From Stromatinia cepivora (taxonomy: Eukaryota; Ascomycota; Leotiomycetes; Helotiales; Sclerotiniaceae): a stretch of DNA of 64,000 bases. The position numbers and the translations under genes were made by a program. The notes under the pieces were generated by a model. That model made no database searches. It saw nothing but the letters and a program-made list of their open reading frames with translations, and was not told the origin of the DNA. This document shows, piece after piece, positions 42,881 to 55,882 of the stretch. The stretch lies in NCBI GenBank assembly GCA_014898415.1, contig RCTD01000001.1:2108001-2172000 (forward strand), given 5' to 3'. Within the stretch, counting starts at the first letter, position 1; each line of letters opens with the position of its first letter.

Positions 42881-45529
42881 TCAACCCAGGGTGCGACCGC
42901 TATGTATCGTCTGTTGGCTAGCTCCCCTGATTGTAGGACCTGATCTCATCGTAACCGTTGACTCGTATTCGGAGGTTTGATATCCAGTGGGCTGGTTTTT
43001 CTTTTGGGCCTCCCAGCCTTCTTCGCTTAACACACTCAACCACCCTTGTCCAACATCATTTCTTAGAGCCTCTATCTTCTTCCGATATAGCTCACCACTT
43101 ATGTTCCAATCGGGGGTATCTGGAGTCTTGACCGCCTGTGGTTTAATCGCTGTCTCGTAAGGTACTGTTTCTACCGGTGGCATTGGAGGTAAACGAGGTA
43201 ATATGGAAGTGTCGATGCGTGGAATATCCGGTTGCCTCTGAACCTGCCGAGGTTCTGAAGGAACATAGGTCGGAATAGTTCTTGGAGAAAAATCAGGACT
43301 TATGTCGTAGCTACTATCCGATACTGTTCTTGGCATAGGTGGTGATGGTTCTTCTGGCATAACATTGTGAACCACTCCTTGCTTGCTCGGTGATGTTTCC
43401 GAAGTCGACAAGTCTACGATTCGTCGTTTTGGAGTTCTTCTTCTTCGACCTGTGGAGCCAGTATTGATTTCACTAGTCGCAGCAACAGGCATCGGTCGCT
43501 CTTTCCAGAGTACTGCAGGTTCTCTTGGAGCTGCATACTCGATAATTGGTTTGTTGACCTCAATAGCGGACAGTCCATAATCGGGAGGAGGTGGTTTGAC
43601 AACAGGCACGCCTGGTCGTTCCGCAACACGTTCTACCAAGTGCCGCCTTTCCGTGTAACCTGGTCCATAAGCATCAATTAAAATGTCCTCGGTATATCCT
43701 GGTGTTTGTCTGAATAGATTGAAGATTGTCGTCCTGTAGTTGTTATGTGTTTTGGTAAATGGGTTACCACTAATCCATATCTCTCGGATGTCTGGTATTC
43801 CTGTCAACCTGGCAAGTTCTGTCGGATCGGTAACCTTGTTATCACGGAGATCAAGTCTTTCTAAGGGATATAACCTTTCAATTCCGGCGATCGATACGAG
43901 ACGATTCGACCTTAAATTGAGAGCGGATATAGCAGGTAGGGGATTTCGAGTAAGAGAATGAAGGGATTCAATCATGTTGTTGGATAGATTCAGTGCTCGC
44001 AGGGCAGTAAGAGATGCCAAGCAATCAGGGATCTGGGCGAACAGATTTGAAGAAAGATCGAGGGAATGGAGGGTGTTAGCTAAGGGTGCAAGGCTTGACG
44101 CAGTAATAGACGTCAGACCATTGTCTGCAATGCTGAGGTGTTTCAAGAATCTCCATTTTGAAGATGGCAAAACACCCATAGACAACATATTTGAGGAGCT
44201 GTTCCGAGGGTTGTGCCAACTATCAGACATGCTTGAATGCGAACTCCCCGACCCGGATCTTTTAACCTTGTACGAGGAGCCACGAAGATGACCGTGCGAG
44301 GAACCTGTGCGGGAGCTTGGTGGACGAACAGGAGAGTTGCTTCTTGGTCTTTGCCCATGCTTGGTTGGAGATTTACCGAATTCGGCCACATCTGAACCTG
44401 AACGTGCTAACCCTCTTGCTTCTGTATCGATAAGGTGGCTGCGATCATCCGGTGATCCAGGTGCAGAACTAGATTTCACGAGCTCTGCATGTGGCATTGT
44501 TGGACTGCGTCTTGGACTCGATGCGGGAATGAAGGTGGAGGTTGGTGACATTTGTGCTTTAGAAGACCGCCGCCTCCTTTTATCAATATCGTCCAGCACA
44601 ATATTGATCAATAGATCAGCTAGGTCATCAACACCTGCCCGTTTGACGGTCAAAGATCTCAATTGTTCTGCTAGCTTGTCCCAACCGAAAAACTGTCGAA
44701 TGTCGATGTCACTAATTTCCAAAGCACTAATATTTTTAAAGGCAATCAGTGGAACAGCGGAATCGAACGGAAATTCTTCATAACCTTCAATCAAACGTGC
44801 GCGGCGATCCGGAGCGAGTCTAAGGCAAGGGATCTTGGTAAATGCCGAATATAGGTACTTCAAGTCAGCTTCAATGGCAGCTTTCTGCTTCTCTGTGCGA
44901 GCAGCAGAGCTCCCAGATCCAAGGCCAAAATTCGACCACAAGGAAGACATGCCAGACATTACACTTCTCACACTTGACACAGAGTGAATAGATCCACTGT
45001 CAGAACCACGACCTTTCGGACGTTGAGACTGACTTAAAAACGAAACGTAGTTTGCTGCTGATGTATCTGCATGGAGATTTTCTAACCGCACATTCATTGG
45101 ACCAACTGGAACTCCTAGGTCTTCAAATCGAGAAAGAAGATAGAATAGATGATGGGGTGTCAACGCGAGCTTGGCAGGCTTAATATTATGGGAGGCGAAG
45201 GTAAGGTATGGGAGAGAGAGGGCAGCTGCGAGAGTACTAGAAGTCGTAGAAGAAGAGGCAGATGACGGTTGGTTTGTTACTGTTGGGGACGGGACGGCAG
45301 ACCCTCCAACAACACCAGATATGCTGTTTGAGGAGCCATGTTTAGGAGCTTGTTGACGTCGTAATTGCAAAGCATTCGCGAGAGCCTTTTCATGTGTACG
45401 AACAAAGTGGGCCAAGTTCTGCAAATAAAATGATTTATCAGCACATGCCATGATATGGCAGATCGAGTTGCAAAGAAAGATTTCCCCAAGTACCTTTATG
45501 AAGAACTGTCCATCCTCAGTATCCATCAT
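42881..45529 (-). CDS. Leucine-rich repeat protein (fungal, uncharacterised)
   Basis: Exons 45529-45494 and 45418-42881, joined by a 75-nt intron with no stop in frame (donor GTACTT, acceptor TTGCAG); 857 residues. Removing it restores DGQFFIK-NLAHFVRTHEKAL, a block I recall from Pezizomycotina homologues. The N-terminal part contains LTPHHLFYLLSRF, SSVRSVMSGMSS and DLKYLYSAFTKIPCLRL. Then comes a Ser-rich linker with basic RRRRSSK. LRRs are at roughly residues 430-595 (LKHLSIADNGLTSI, LHSLDLSSNLF, LRALNLSNNMI, LERLDLRDNKV), closed by a cap of the ISGNPFTKTHNNYR type. A basic SRP-rich tail follows. Likely a scaffold or signalling adaptor; no enzyme domain. An S. pombe LRR protein may be the nearest yeast relative, but this is recall. 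Confidence 0.88.
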   Translation of the reverse strand: MMDTEDGQFFIKVLGEIFLCNSICHIMACADKSFYLQNLAHFVRTHEKALANALQLRRQQAPKHGSSNSISGVVGGSAVPSPTVTNQPSSASSSTTSSTLAAALSLPYLTFASHNIKPAKLALTPHHLFYLLSRFEDLGVPVGPMNVRLENLHADTSAANYVSFLSQSQRPKGRGSDSGSIHSVSSVRSVMSGMSSLWSNFGLGSGSSAARTEKQKAAIEADLKYLYSAFTKIPCLRLAPDRRARLIEGYEEFPFDSAVPLIAFKNISALEISDIDIRQFFGWDKLAEQLRSLTVKRAGVDDLADLLINIVLDDIDKRRRRSSKAQMSPTSTFIPASSPRRSPTMPHAELVKSSSAPGSPDDRSHLIDTEARGLARSGSDVAEFGKSPTKHGQRPRSNSPVRPPSSRTGSSHGHLRGSSYKVKRSGSGSSHSSMSDSWHNPRNSSSNMLSMGVLPSSKWRFLKHLSIADNGLTSITASSLAPLANTLHSLDLSSNLFAQIPDCLASLTALRALNLSNNMIESLHSLTRNPLPAISALNLRSNRLVSIAGIERLYPLERLDLRDNKVTDPTELARLTGIPDIREIWISGNPFTKTHNNYRTTIFNLFRQTPGYTEDILIDAYGPGYTERRHLVERVAERPGVPVVKPPPPDYGLSAIEVNKPIIEYAAPREPAVLWKERPMPVAATSEINTGSTGRRRRTPKRRIVDLSTSETSPSKQGVVHNVMPEEPSPPMPRTVSDSSYDISPDFSPRTIPTYVPSEPRQVQRQPDIPRIDTSILPRLPPMPPVETVPYETAIKPQAVKTPDTPDWNISGELYRKKIEALRNDVGQGWLSVLSEEGWEAQKKNQPTGYQTSEYESTVTMRSGPTIRGASQQTIHSGRTLG

Positions 45530-48500
45530 TAAGGATGCATGTGTTTCAATCACCACGGTTTATTACAGTAGAAAGCCCTTTCACGGGAAAGAGACGCTTC
45601 AAACCAGGCTATCAGCGGGCCTTGTATTCGAAAGTAAACGTTCGTAGTATGTCAAGAGTACGACTCGAGGTGTTGAAAAAGAAATTGCTTGGGCAGTCTG
45701 CAGATTACACGACGTCGTTAGAAGGTTTTCAATTCATTTAGTGTGACAACAGCGTAGTCTCTCGTGTCTGAATGGATCGGAAAGAAAGATCCCATCTGGC
45801 GCTATCTCCTAAAAAGCCATGGAGCTTTTCGCCCGTGTCTTCCACGCGCAGGAGATCAAATTCTACGATCACTACCTCTTGGGTTCGCAAGAAAAAAAAA
45901 AGTCTCCCGCATATGATAGAAGATATGTTTCTCGGAACGAGGATCGAAAACGGATAGGAAAATTTTTAGACGTACCTCTTCAACGCTCTTATCGTGATGC
46001 GGAACACGTAGAGCAACACAGCTCTGAGACTCTCACAACACTTGGAAGGAAGAGAAAAGATCGAACAAAGAAGAGAAGGATGGGACTCTCCCTATGTTCT
46101 GCGACGACGATATCTAAACAGAGAAGTTCTGCCGCTTTCGAGGTATTAAACCAAGGTTCCGAGGGACCAATAGTTTACCAGGCTCGAGGGCCTTCCTTCT
46201 GTATGGATTGTATATATGCAGGCGTGATGGATATGCAAAGCGAGGTCGGCCGTTGGTTCGTCGAATTTCTTTTGTTGTACAGGAATACTCCCACTACTGT
46301 AAGACTGGGGTGTATGAGATCAAATACCCACTCACAAGCATCTATTCCCTGGTTCTTTTAAGGGTTCTTCCTAGTTTGCGACGCCAGATGCAATATCAGG
46401 TCGTAGCGTATGTGCAGACAATTTATGTACTGTAGAAATTAAAATTAAAAGTAATAATAATGGATTAATAAGAGGAAGGACTGAAGTTCGGGAAGACTAG
46501 TAAGAGAGAAAGAGTAAAAAAAGAAAAGAAAAAAAATTCTGCGAGAAAAGTTCCGTCCAGATGGTTGGAGAGCTAAACAGATAGGAGTGGAGAGGTGAGA
46601 AGTATCAAGCATCAAGCACCAGCCAGCACAGGAGTTATTGATGTTGTTGATTGGATTGAATTTGAATTTATCGAGTATTTTCAGCATTCAGCAGGTATGC
46701 AAAGAGGGAGGGAGCGGGATATGTTTTTTTGTGGGAATTTTCTATTGCTTCTCTTGGATCTGATCTCGTAATTAGCCAGTAGATATTCTACGGCGGCGAT
46801 GAGGATGCTCAGGGTAGGACGATATAATAGGTGAGAATGTATTTTAAATTTGAAGAGTGGGAGAGCAATGAAGTTTTTCAAGTTGTGGAGTTGGAAACTT
46901 GCGTATGAAGGATAGATAGATTGTCACATTTTCAAATTTCAATGGCTCAAGTCTGTGCGTAAATTTAGGTATGTACGGGTAGGTAGTCAAGGTTAATACA
47001 AGGAAAGGTAAAGACCGACAGACCCTTAAAAAATACGGAGTAGGTATCAACAGCATACATTATCTAGGAAAGAACACTTTGATCAGTTATTGGTAAATGC
47101 TGGTGATCTGTTTAATGGCTGCTATCTGGTAATGGTTTACCTCGGATGAAGATAAATAAAAACAAAAATCTTAAATTTTATCGATATATCGAGATATCGG
47201 TGTATGAATGTAATATGCCCTTTTCGATAGAGATACAACAACTACCAATATAGATCTACAAATTATTCTATTTTTTTTTTTCATACCGTCGGTGTCATCG
47301 GGTATTGGGTATTTACATTTCATTACTCGTATCTACCCACAATTGCTTTGATATCCAATATCCAAAGATTGCCAAGCTGCATATCAGTAACATGTATATC
47401 ATACATCATCTCCTTCATTAACGCCTTGTCTTCGGAATCAACCATCACCCCTCCAAAGGTCCCTTGATGCCTTGACGTTTTTTTTTCCATGAAACTATGA
47501 ACGAGTGGGTATATTTTTATTTACTTGTTGTCACTTTTCCTGAACACGTTCTACGCTCCAAACCCATTTTGGCGAAGAAGTACCGACAGAATGCATCCAT
47601 GACGACGTCACAAAGCATATATGGGGGGGAGATGTCGAAACCAAAATGAGTCAAGACTCAAGATCTTATAAATATCGGAAGATTTCTAGTCATGATCACC
47701 AGGTCTTGAGCAACAACTTGGAAAATCATTTGAATTTTTTAATGGATGGCTATGGGTGATATGATATTATGGGGAATGTTGACAGCTGGGCTCTTGGGCA
47801 AAAATGATTTGCAGGGCTTTTTATGGGAAAGAGCAAGCAATAAGTCATCCTAGACAACCAGCCGACTTTTTGTCTCAAATACCCCCCACAATCACTCACA
47901 CAAGTTACCACAACAGTCAAGTATCCAAAAAAGAATCTTGCCCGAATATCCCCTTTCTTGCCCCTCAATTCCGAATTTGAGTTTCCAAACCCGAGATATT
48001 GTTGTGGATCCCAGTTCGGAAACGATCATGAAGAAAAAAAAAAGTTACTTTTGGAAACAGTTAAAGTACATGGATGATGGATGGATCATGACGCCAGTAC
48101 AGAAAATACATCGTTAATCCAAACCAACCATTATCAGATTTATCTACTCGCCCTGCGAAAGGACGAGGTGCTGAAAGGAGGACTGGGGTAAAAGCCAAGA
48201 GCCGACATGAACGGCAACATAAACTCCCTCCAACCCTTTCTTATGATACCTTCATCGACTATTGCATCTTTAGATTCAAAATTACGAATCCTTCTTCCTT
48301 CACCGCTACAGTATCTTACCACACATTTTTGAGTCTATCTTCGCCACAATCTTTCATAATCTATCTATACGCGTCAAGCCGACCGATGGCACACTCTTTC
48401 TTCTCTAAGAATTTGCTGACCGCAGTCACATTTTATCAAAATTCATTACTCATAATCCGAATGCGTCGATGATACGAGAACATGCGAAACATAGATTCAG

Positions 48501-51500
48501 CCTCAATCACCCGTGTGAGAAGGGTCAGGTGAAACTATTCCATTCCGAATATCTAAAGAATCAAGCGCGCTTAGCTCCTCAAATTATGAGACTGATTGTC
48601 TGTCATGCCATCTTTATCACTTCATCACTCCATACAAACGGTTTACTAAGGGTTCACTGAATGTTTGATCCATAAAATTGATAACGAATGGAAGAAGTGG
48701 ATTAACGCACACACCATTGAATGATCGGTGTGCAAAGAGACACAAGAAAAGCAGTGGAAAGCAAAATAGGAATGACGCCTTTCGGCATGAGGAGCCCCGC
48801 CATTGTGAAGTGGTGACTACAGTATTTGCAACTATTCGATTGTTTCTAAATTCTTCTTGCATTTGCGATGGACGGATGAATGGTTAGAATGGAAAGGCGA
48901 AAATACAAGGTAAAGAAACGAAAGGGTTAGCATGCTGGTCGCAGCATATGCCGGTCATAAATTCAAAAGGGCTAACTACTACTCATCAAGGTGTGTTACA
49001 TGCGCCGTCAAAATGTAAGCTTGGCCGCGCCTCGCGAATACCCAATTTCACAAGCCACACGGAGTACTGCGTGCATGTGGGATTTGTATCTCATCTGCCA
49101 AAAAAAATACAGCTTCCCCAATCATGAGCTAATGAAGCAGGTGACTCTCAAGATTTGATGCTTCTGATCATATATCATATTTTCAAGATATTCTTCTAGG
49201 TCTCGGATGCTTCGGGATGAAGAACTGCGACATTATCAAACGAGATGAGCATATTGGAGATGACAGCAACCGAAAAGGAAGAAAGGAACCAATTTCATGT
49301 TTATTTGAATCACGGATAATTTGCTTATCGTTGTCAACTGTAACGGTTGTTGTCTAGGTAATCAGATAATCAAAATAGGATGATTAAAATTGCGAAAAGG
49401 AAACAGACCAGTTTCAATAATCTTTTATGGAAAAAATTATCAAATCTTTTCTCGGATAGATTCGTTATTTGCAAGGACAGCGGTGAAGCGAGAGTGATGA
49501 AGGAGGGAAGGAAATGGCTTGCGTCAACAGACATGGGCATGGATGATTTATGAATAGAAAGGTAAGCAGAAACAAACCAAACCAAACCTTATTCACTTAT
49601 TCAGATAAGATCTTATCTTTCTCTCTCCTCTCTCTAACTTTAACCAATCTTCTTTGGTTCAACATCAAAGCGTTCATTTGGTACCAGCTTTGCGAGAAAC
49701 CTCGGAATTAACCCCGCCACCAACATCTCAAAAATATTACGGGCACTTGGACATAGTCACATAGGCTCATCAAATGCAATACCAGTAATCAATCATGAGT
49801 GGCACAGACAAGCACCACTAGAACTTGAAGGCGGTATATGCGGTCAGCCCAGAAATAAAATAAAAAATTCATCCGGTGCCGCACGAAGAACATTCATTGA
49901 ACGTCTGAAGGAAGAAGTCTTGCATATCACACCAAATATGTGTTGGGGTCTGCATTGATCTCGCTTCTTCACACCGACTTGTTTACCAAGCATATTCTTT
50001 CTAGAACATCAATTCCCCCACCACACCAGACCAGCATCAACCCCGAGTCTAATGAAATCCGGGCGTTTACAAGTAGATAGTTATGGAGGGGTTAAAAAGG
50101 CCATGATGGACGCTTTAGAACAGATCATCAGTTTCATCATTTGGTTGGTAGCATTATGCCGTGGGTAGATCACATATTACCTACCGAACCAGATATTTCC
50201 AGATGACGCCTTTAGAGAAACTTTAAAATGGTAATTCGGCACATCATCATTTCTACGGTAAACGGGAAGTATATCGTATACTTCAATGGTAGGTGGATAG
50301 GTACCACGTCAGACCCTACCTACGTAGGTACATTGTATATTCCCCTCACCTATTAACAGCGAAATAACCCCATAGGTCACCAGGTGGACAGAACCATTCT
50401 GGGTCGATTTTCTGATCGATTGCATGTAGTGTCACGTGTCTATCTACTCTTTTGGAATGTAACTCCGTACTTTGCTTTCTCTTTACTGCTTTCTTACTCC
50501 GTAAGTTACTTACTAGGTACTTTTTTGCTTGGCTGCTTGGCTACTTGCTTGCTTGCTTGCTGACTACGTTTGCATTAGCATTTGCATATACATTTGCATT
50601 TACATTTACATAAACATTTGCATTATCTGTTCCATTTTCTTCATGTACGCCGTACACCTAGTGCAAGCGCTCGGGGTGGGGTGCAACGTCTGCAACGTCT
50701 GCAACGTCTGCAAAGCTTGCAAAGGCTTGCAAAGTATGCAAGCCACAATCTGCACGCACTCTACATGCCAAAGTTCAAACCAACCGGAAAATCCCCCGTA
50801 CAGATGATAGAAGGTGGTGTAGCGACATGTAGCGAAGGACAAAATGGCGAAAAGTAGCGAGATGAATCGAATTGGTCTTGAGTGATTGGGTGTCATGTGT
50901 TGTTGTTGTTGTTGTTCTTGTTGCTGTTGTTGCTGTTGCTGTTCGGTTTATCTACATGCACGCACGTGTACGGAATACGGAGTACGGAGTACGTATGTAT
51001 ATGCGGATATGCGGGTCGTAAGTCAAGCGCGCGATTAGGTTGTGGGAGGGGAACTGGGAAGAAAGAATAAGGATCAGAGAATGAATGGGCTAGATAGATA
51101 GATGGGTGGAGGGGTATGGGTTTCTCATTTTGATATGTTTTTTTGGTGTTGAAATTAGTTGATATGTTTTATTTCTGTTACAAGATGACCGACGGTAATG
51201 AGGGGTTGGTTTGACCAGGTTTACCGTTTTACCATTTTAGAAGTGGTCAGGAAATCTTGAGAGAATAAGGAGTACGGAGTTTGCATTGTCAGATTGATAA
51301 ATAGTCTTTTCTTGTCTCGTCTTGTCTTACAATTTTGTTTTAAGATGGCCTGGTGGAGTAATTGTGCTAGGCACTTTATGTAGTTTACTTGGCTATTCTC
51401 ATTCCCAATGGCAGTATTCCAATGTTCTAGAAAATGTTCCTAGAGGGGTAATTGTTTAAAGGATTGTTCGTTTCTCGATCTGTGGGGTATATAAATATAA

Positions 51501-52940
51501 TTTGTTAGTATACTCTGTGGTTCCCTCTTGAGGCGCTTCATATATATATGAAAGATTACTAGGTATGTTCATTGTTTTCGTAACATGCAGATAGAGATAG
51601 AGATGGGGATAGAGATCCGCACATGCATATTTTCCCTAATCATCTATTTACCTATTTGGCATCAGCAACTGAGGAGAGAACTTGCATGGTAATCTTATAT
51701 ATAGGGAGTAAGACCTGTGTATACCCCATGAGATTCCTGGGAAGTGACTCGTGAGTTGGTTGAGATGGTTGGGATTACTTATATCTATATCTATATCTAT
51801 ATCTATATCTAAGGAAAGGAAAGGAAGGATACACTGGGTAATTTGGGTTTGGGATTTGGGATTTAGGATCGGTGCGCTAGTGGTGTTGCGGATGGGGATG
51901 GGGATGGTGTTTGTCAAAAGTTTGTTGAAGGGTTTCATGGTTGATTTACAGAGTCGGGTATTTGGCGCGCATAGATGTGGATTCGATGTTGGGTTTTTAA
52001 TGTTGGGGTTTGGTTGTTGAGTGGTGTGGTTTTTTGGGTTGTGTTTCTTTTTTGTATATAGCTGGGGAATGGAATGTACTTTTACTTGGGACTTGGATTT
52101 GGATTTGGATTTGGATTTGGATGTCTTGTAATCTTTATTGGGATTGAAATTGGGATTTTGTTGGTATATCTATACCTATACCAATAGCTTGATCTAGATC
52201 CTAGATAGATGCATCGCATCGTGGGATAATAAATAGATAATCTTTTAATTCTTGTGAATATTCACAAGAGTAGGCAGTCCTCCCTCATTCTGATGCTGGA
52301 TGTTTAGTGTTGATTAGAAGTGGAAGGATAGTATGGTAAACATCCCATTTGATCTCTTCCTCTCTGATCTTTAACTCTGAGTATCTTATAACATCTATCT
52401 CCCTTCCCCTCTATATCTTCAATAACTGCCCTTCGGCAAACATTATCTTTAACATGCTTTTCTTCCTCTTGGTGCGTATTTAAGGGGGATTTGTTGGTTA
52501 TCACTGTACATTTCTATCTATTCCTGTTTATTTATATCTTCCCCTCCTAATAATTATTCACGACAAAATAGTACAGACTAGGAATGGGATCCAGATAGAA
52601 ACTTGATTTTCGAGTAGGATTAAGGAAGTTTCTGTATAGTAAAATAGTACAAGTTGTGAAAGTTGGGGATTAATTGGGGAATAATTGGAATCATATGTGT
52701 GTTTGTGTCTGTTTGTGTATTTTTGTGTCTATGTGGAGAGCTTGGGATAGAGATGGAGAGTACTTGTTCTTTAGTTGTTTGTTGTTTATTGTTTATTGTA
52801 TATTACATTATCTAGAATGCGTATGGAGTGTGAAATTGTTAGATGGTGGTATATATACACAGGGGGAACAGAGACAGGGAGAGGGGGGGGAGATTGATTT
52901 ACTTATAATTAACAATAGGCTTTTTTTTTACTTCTCTTAT
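45530..52940. other. Intergenic, 7.4 kb, no confident gene
   Basis: I see no supported gene in this long spacer. The largest frame (45819-46361 plus, 180 codons) lies in the LRR gene upstream region, has no recognisable domain and overlaps other frames, so I treat it as chance. Simple repeats include TGCAACGTC x3 (about 50690), GTT-type runs (50899-50943), CGGAGTA triplets (50977-50993), TATCTA repeats (51780-51812) and TTGGAT repeats (52094-52120). GTACCTAC/GTAGGTA motifs recur around 50290-50335. Confidence 0.55.
51780..51812. repeat. TATCTA microsatellite
   Basis: Five uninterrupted copies of a 6-bp unit. Confidence 0.9.
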
Positions 52941-54560
52941 GACATATTGTATATTTGATGTATGGATATCTAGGAACGTATCTACCGTGAAATGTAATAT
53001 TAATCTAGTTTTCTATAATTCTATAGGTGGGTAGTTATGTATAGTTAATATAAGGAAGTGGGTGAGTTGATTTTTTTGGTTGTATATCGGAGTATATCTG
53101 TGCTGTGATGCGCGCGCACCGCCACAGAGCAAGTAATTAGTTTGGACCTAGGACTCGGGTTGTAATTATATCTGAGATTTCTGGGTTGGTATATGGATGT
53201 GGGTTTGCATCACTATGGTTAGTTCTTTGGTGGGTTGCGTACGTATACATATGTTTATTGGGTGTATCTCTATAATGGCTGTGATTTTGTACTCGCATTT
53301 AGATTGTGGGGGTTGCCTGTTGTATATTTGACGTGTCATGTACTATGGAATTGGGATCAGATACAGTTACAGGCTGCGGTCTGGATAGTAATGGTAAGTA
53401 TCCTTATTGTATGTCTGAAAGTGTACGGATCGTAGTATGAGAGCATTTGGTATCTCATTCTCATGGGTGTAGGATGAGGTAATTATTTTGTTGCATATCT
53501 GTTAATGTATAGGTACGTACCGTGGTATTCAGTTCGTAGATCTCCAGAGTGAATCTAACGATGAATTTTCCTCTAATATTGCATATCTACAATTACATAC
53601 AGATTGGTCTATAAGTCCGAACTTCAAATCTTTAGCTTTTTTTGATTTGCTTTTGTTGCATATGTGATAGATAATGTGTATGGACCGGGGTATTTCGTAT
53701 AGCTCATACTGCATTTAGCCGCTACCACGGTTTCTACTATAGTAGATAGATTCCTGTTCTCGGAATTCAAGTTTTCAAATTGCGGGGGGCTTTTGTTGTA
53801 TGTTCGAAATGTATACATACACTATTTTTCATTTTAAGTCTACCTCGCTAACTTCGAATATTTTGTTGCATATCTGATATATATGTACCGTAGTTCAGTC
53901 CGTATACCTATCTATAGTTCTATATGTAAACCTTAGGATTAGTATTCTAGATAATCATAATAGAATTCAGACAATGTATATACATAATGATTCTATACTG
54001 TCCTAAATATTTACAACCTATCCCGGGTTTAATTATCCATCTAATAATGTACACGTACGGATCCGGGATGAACCATTGGCTTAAAATTTTGTACAACAGT
54101 ATACCTAATCGATTCTAAGAGTTATTTCGGTAATGACCCTGAGATGGCTAAAGTGCTAAGTCTTCTATGCATAGACTACTATTTTAGATTCAAGTTTCGG
54201 GTCGTAAGTATACGTAGGTAACTCTTGTTGTATATCTTAGGTGTATACTTGCTGTGGAATCAGTGTTCTTCAATGTGGTTAATGTGTTGACTGTAGTGGT
54301 GAATCTTCTTTTGTTGCATATCTACAAATTCCATACGTGCCGTAGTATACATCTCAAACTAGTATATTTACTCAATAACACTAATACGACTTTTGCTGCA
54401 TATCTGCAGAGTGCATAATTAGCCGATGGGGTAGGGGTAGGAAATTTGGTTACATATCTACTGTCACTATGCAATTTGATGGTCACTAGCTTGAGTTTGA
54501 GATGTGGAACTTTGGTTGCAAGTCTACAAAGTGCGTACGTGCCGTAAACTTGGCAAGTAT
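52941..54560 (+). repeat. Array of strongly diverged ~85-bp units, about 15 copies, undescribed
   Basis: A block close to TTTTGTTGCATATCTG, followed after a few bases by a TGTATACGTACCGTAGTAT-like block, recurs on the plus strand. Clear copies begin near 52941, 53071, 53311, 53397, 53482, 53566, 53649, 53789, 53858, 54221, 54306, 54388, 54445 and 54507; weaker ones lie near 53183 and 54032. Most neighbours are 58-90 bp apart (82, 85, 84, 83, 69, 85, 82, 57, 62). No frame is open through it. A lone TCTGTTGCACATCTCC lies near 55168. I know no fungal element with this signature. Confidence 0.65.
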
Positions 54561-55882
54561 GGATGTATCTTACAATCAATCTCGATTCTGCATCTGGAGA
54601 AAATTGCATGTTCAGCATCGCAGTATATAGTAGGATGATGAGAACCGCAACTGGCACAAGAGATCTGTAATCTTAGTTCTATATTGGTGAAGCATGTAAC
54701 AGCACATTGCAGACTTGAATTGTGCGTGGAATTTGGGAATTAGATTGTGACGTGATCTTATATATGTTTTGAAACACGTGGGGCGGAAGAAAGAGATGCT
54801 CAGCTTATGTGACACGGTTAAGTTAGATTGGAGTAAAAACAGAGAGAGAGATATATGGATGAGTAAGGGGGAGGAACAAGATGGCAGTGGATGAGATTGG
54901 AGTGGTGTATTTGCTGATGTTCTAGAATTTATTAGATATGGGTTCGAGGATATTGGGTGAGAAATGAGGGAATAGGTGGATAAGATAAGATGAACGAGAT
55001 GTATATAGGGATTTGTTAGATGGTATTACTTGTAGTCTTCAGTGATGATCTAGGTGATTAGTATTCAAGGACCCGAAAGGTTTAAACGAGATGGGATGAG
55101 ATGAATAGATGGGATTAGTGTGACAATACTAAAAAGACACTACGAGCTTGCAGGAGAAATAATAGTTCTGTTGCACATCTCCAACACTACTCCCCAAAAC
55201 TTTCGAACTAATTCTCATAACATTTGATACTATCTAAAAAGTTATTACCATATCATCCCATTTCAAGAAATGAAATACTTGGCCCTTTCCGACAGCCTCC
55301 TTTTGCACATTTGCAACAACTTTTCTCGAATTTGGAAAGAATGCCATTGAAATCCAATAAGAAAAGAGCAAGTGCTGTTTTTTCTGATCTTAGTCGATTT
55401 GATGCTGATATGCCGTGTGTTGTTGAATAATAATTAGTGGATATTTAAATACCTTTGGATGAGTATTGGAGAACTTTGAGTTTAAGAACAGAGGATATTG
55501 ATATGTATCCTCTGACCTCCTTTCTCACCGAATTATTTTTGGTTGCATGCTGCCGAAATTTTCTGGATACTCCGAAAGAGTTGCTTGAAATTTGCTTACG
55601 ATATTGTTGCGCTTCTTGCTTCCGATTTATGTATTGCTGAGATATTGGATTTTAGGTACTTATAGTGATAGTCCTAAGTTTTCATATGACTACTTTTGAA
55701 GGTTCCCACGAGTATGAGACTTTGCCTAATAGATGATAGTCGTATGGTAAATTACGATGTCTTGTTAAAATGTTGGTTTATTGGTGATACTTTTGTATTG
55801 AACAAATACCTTCATAGCTATTCCTCCTGATCCCCTAAGCGAAGCGATTTCTCGGCTATTCCCCCCCTAATACCACATAGAT
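54561..55882. other. Intergenic, no gene seen
   Basis: Short frames only (for example 55224-55430 plus), with no recognisable product. The 3' flank of the gene ending at 55883 lies at the right edge. Confidence 0.5.

Noticed and set aside
45819..46361. 180-codon plus-strand ORF
   Set aside because: No recognisable motif, biased composition, overlapping frames; lies upstream of the LRR gene on the opposite strand. Most likely chance.
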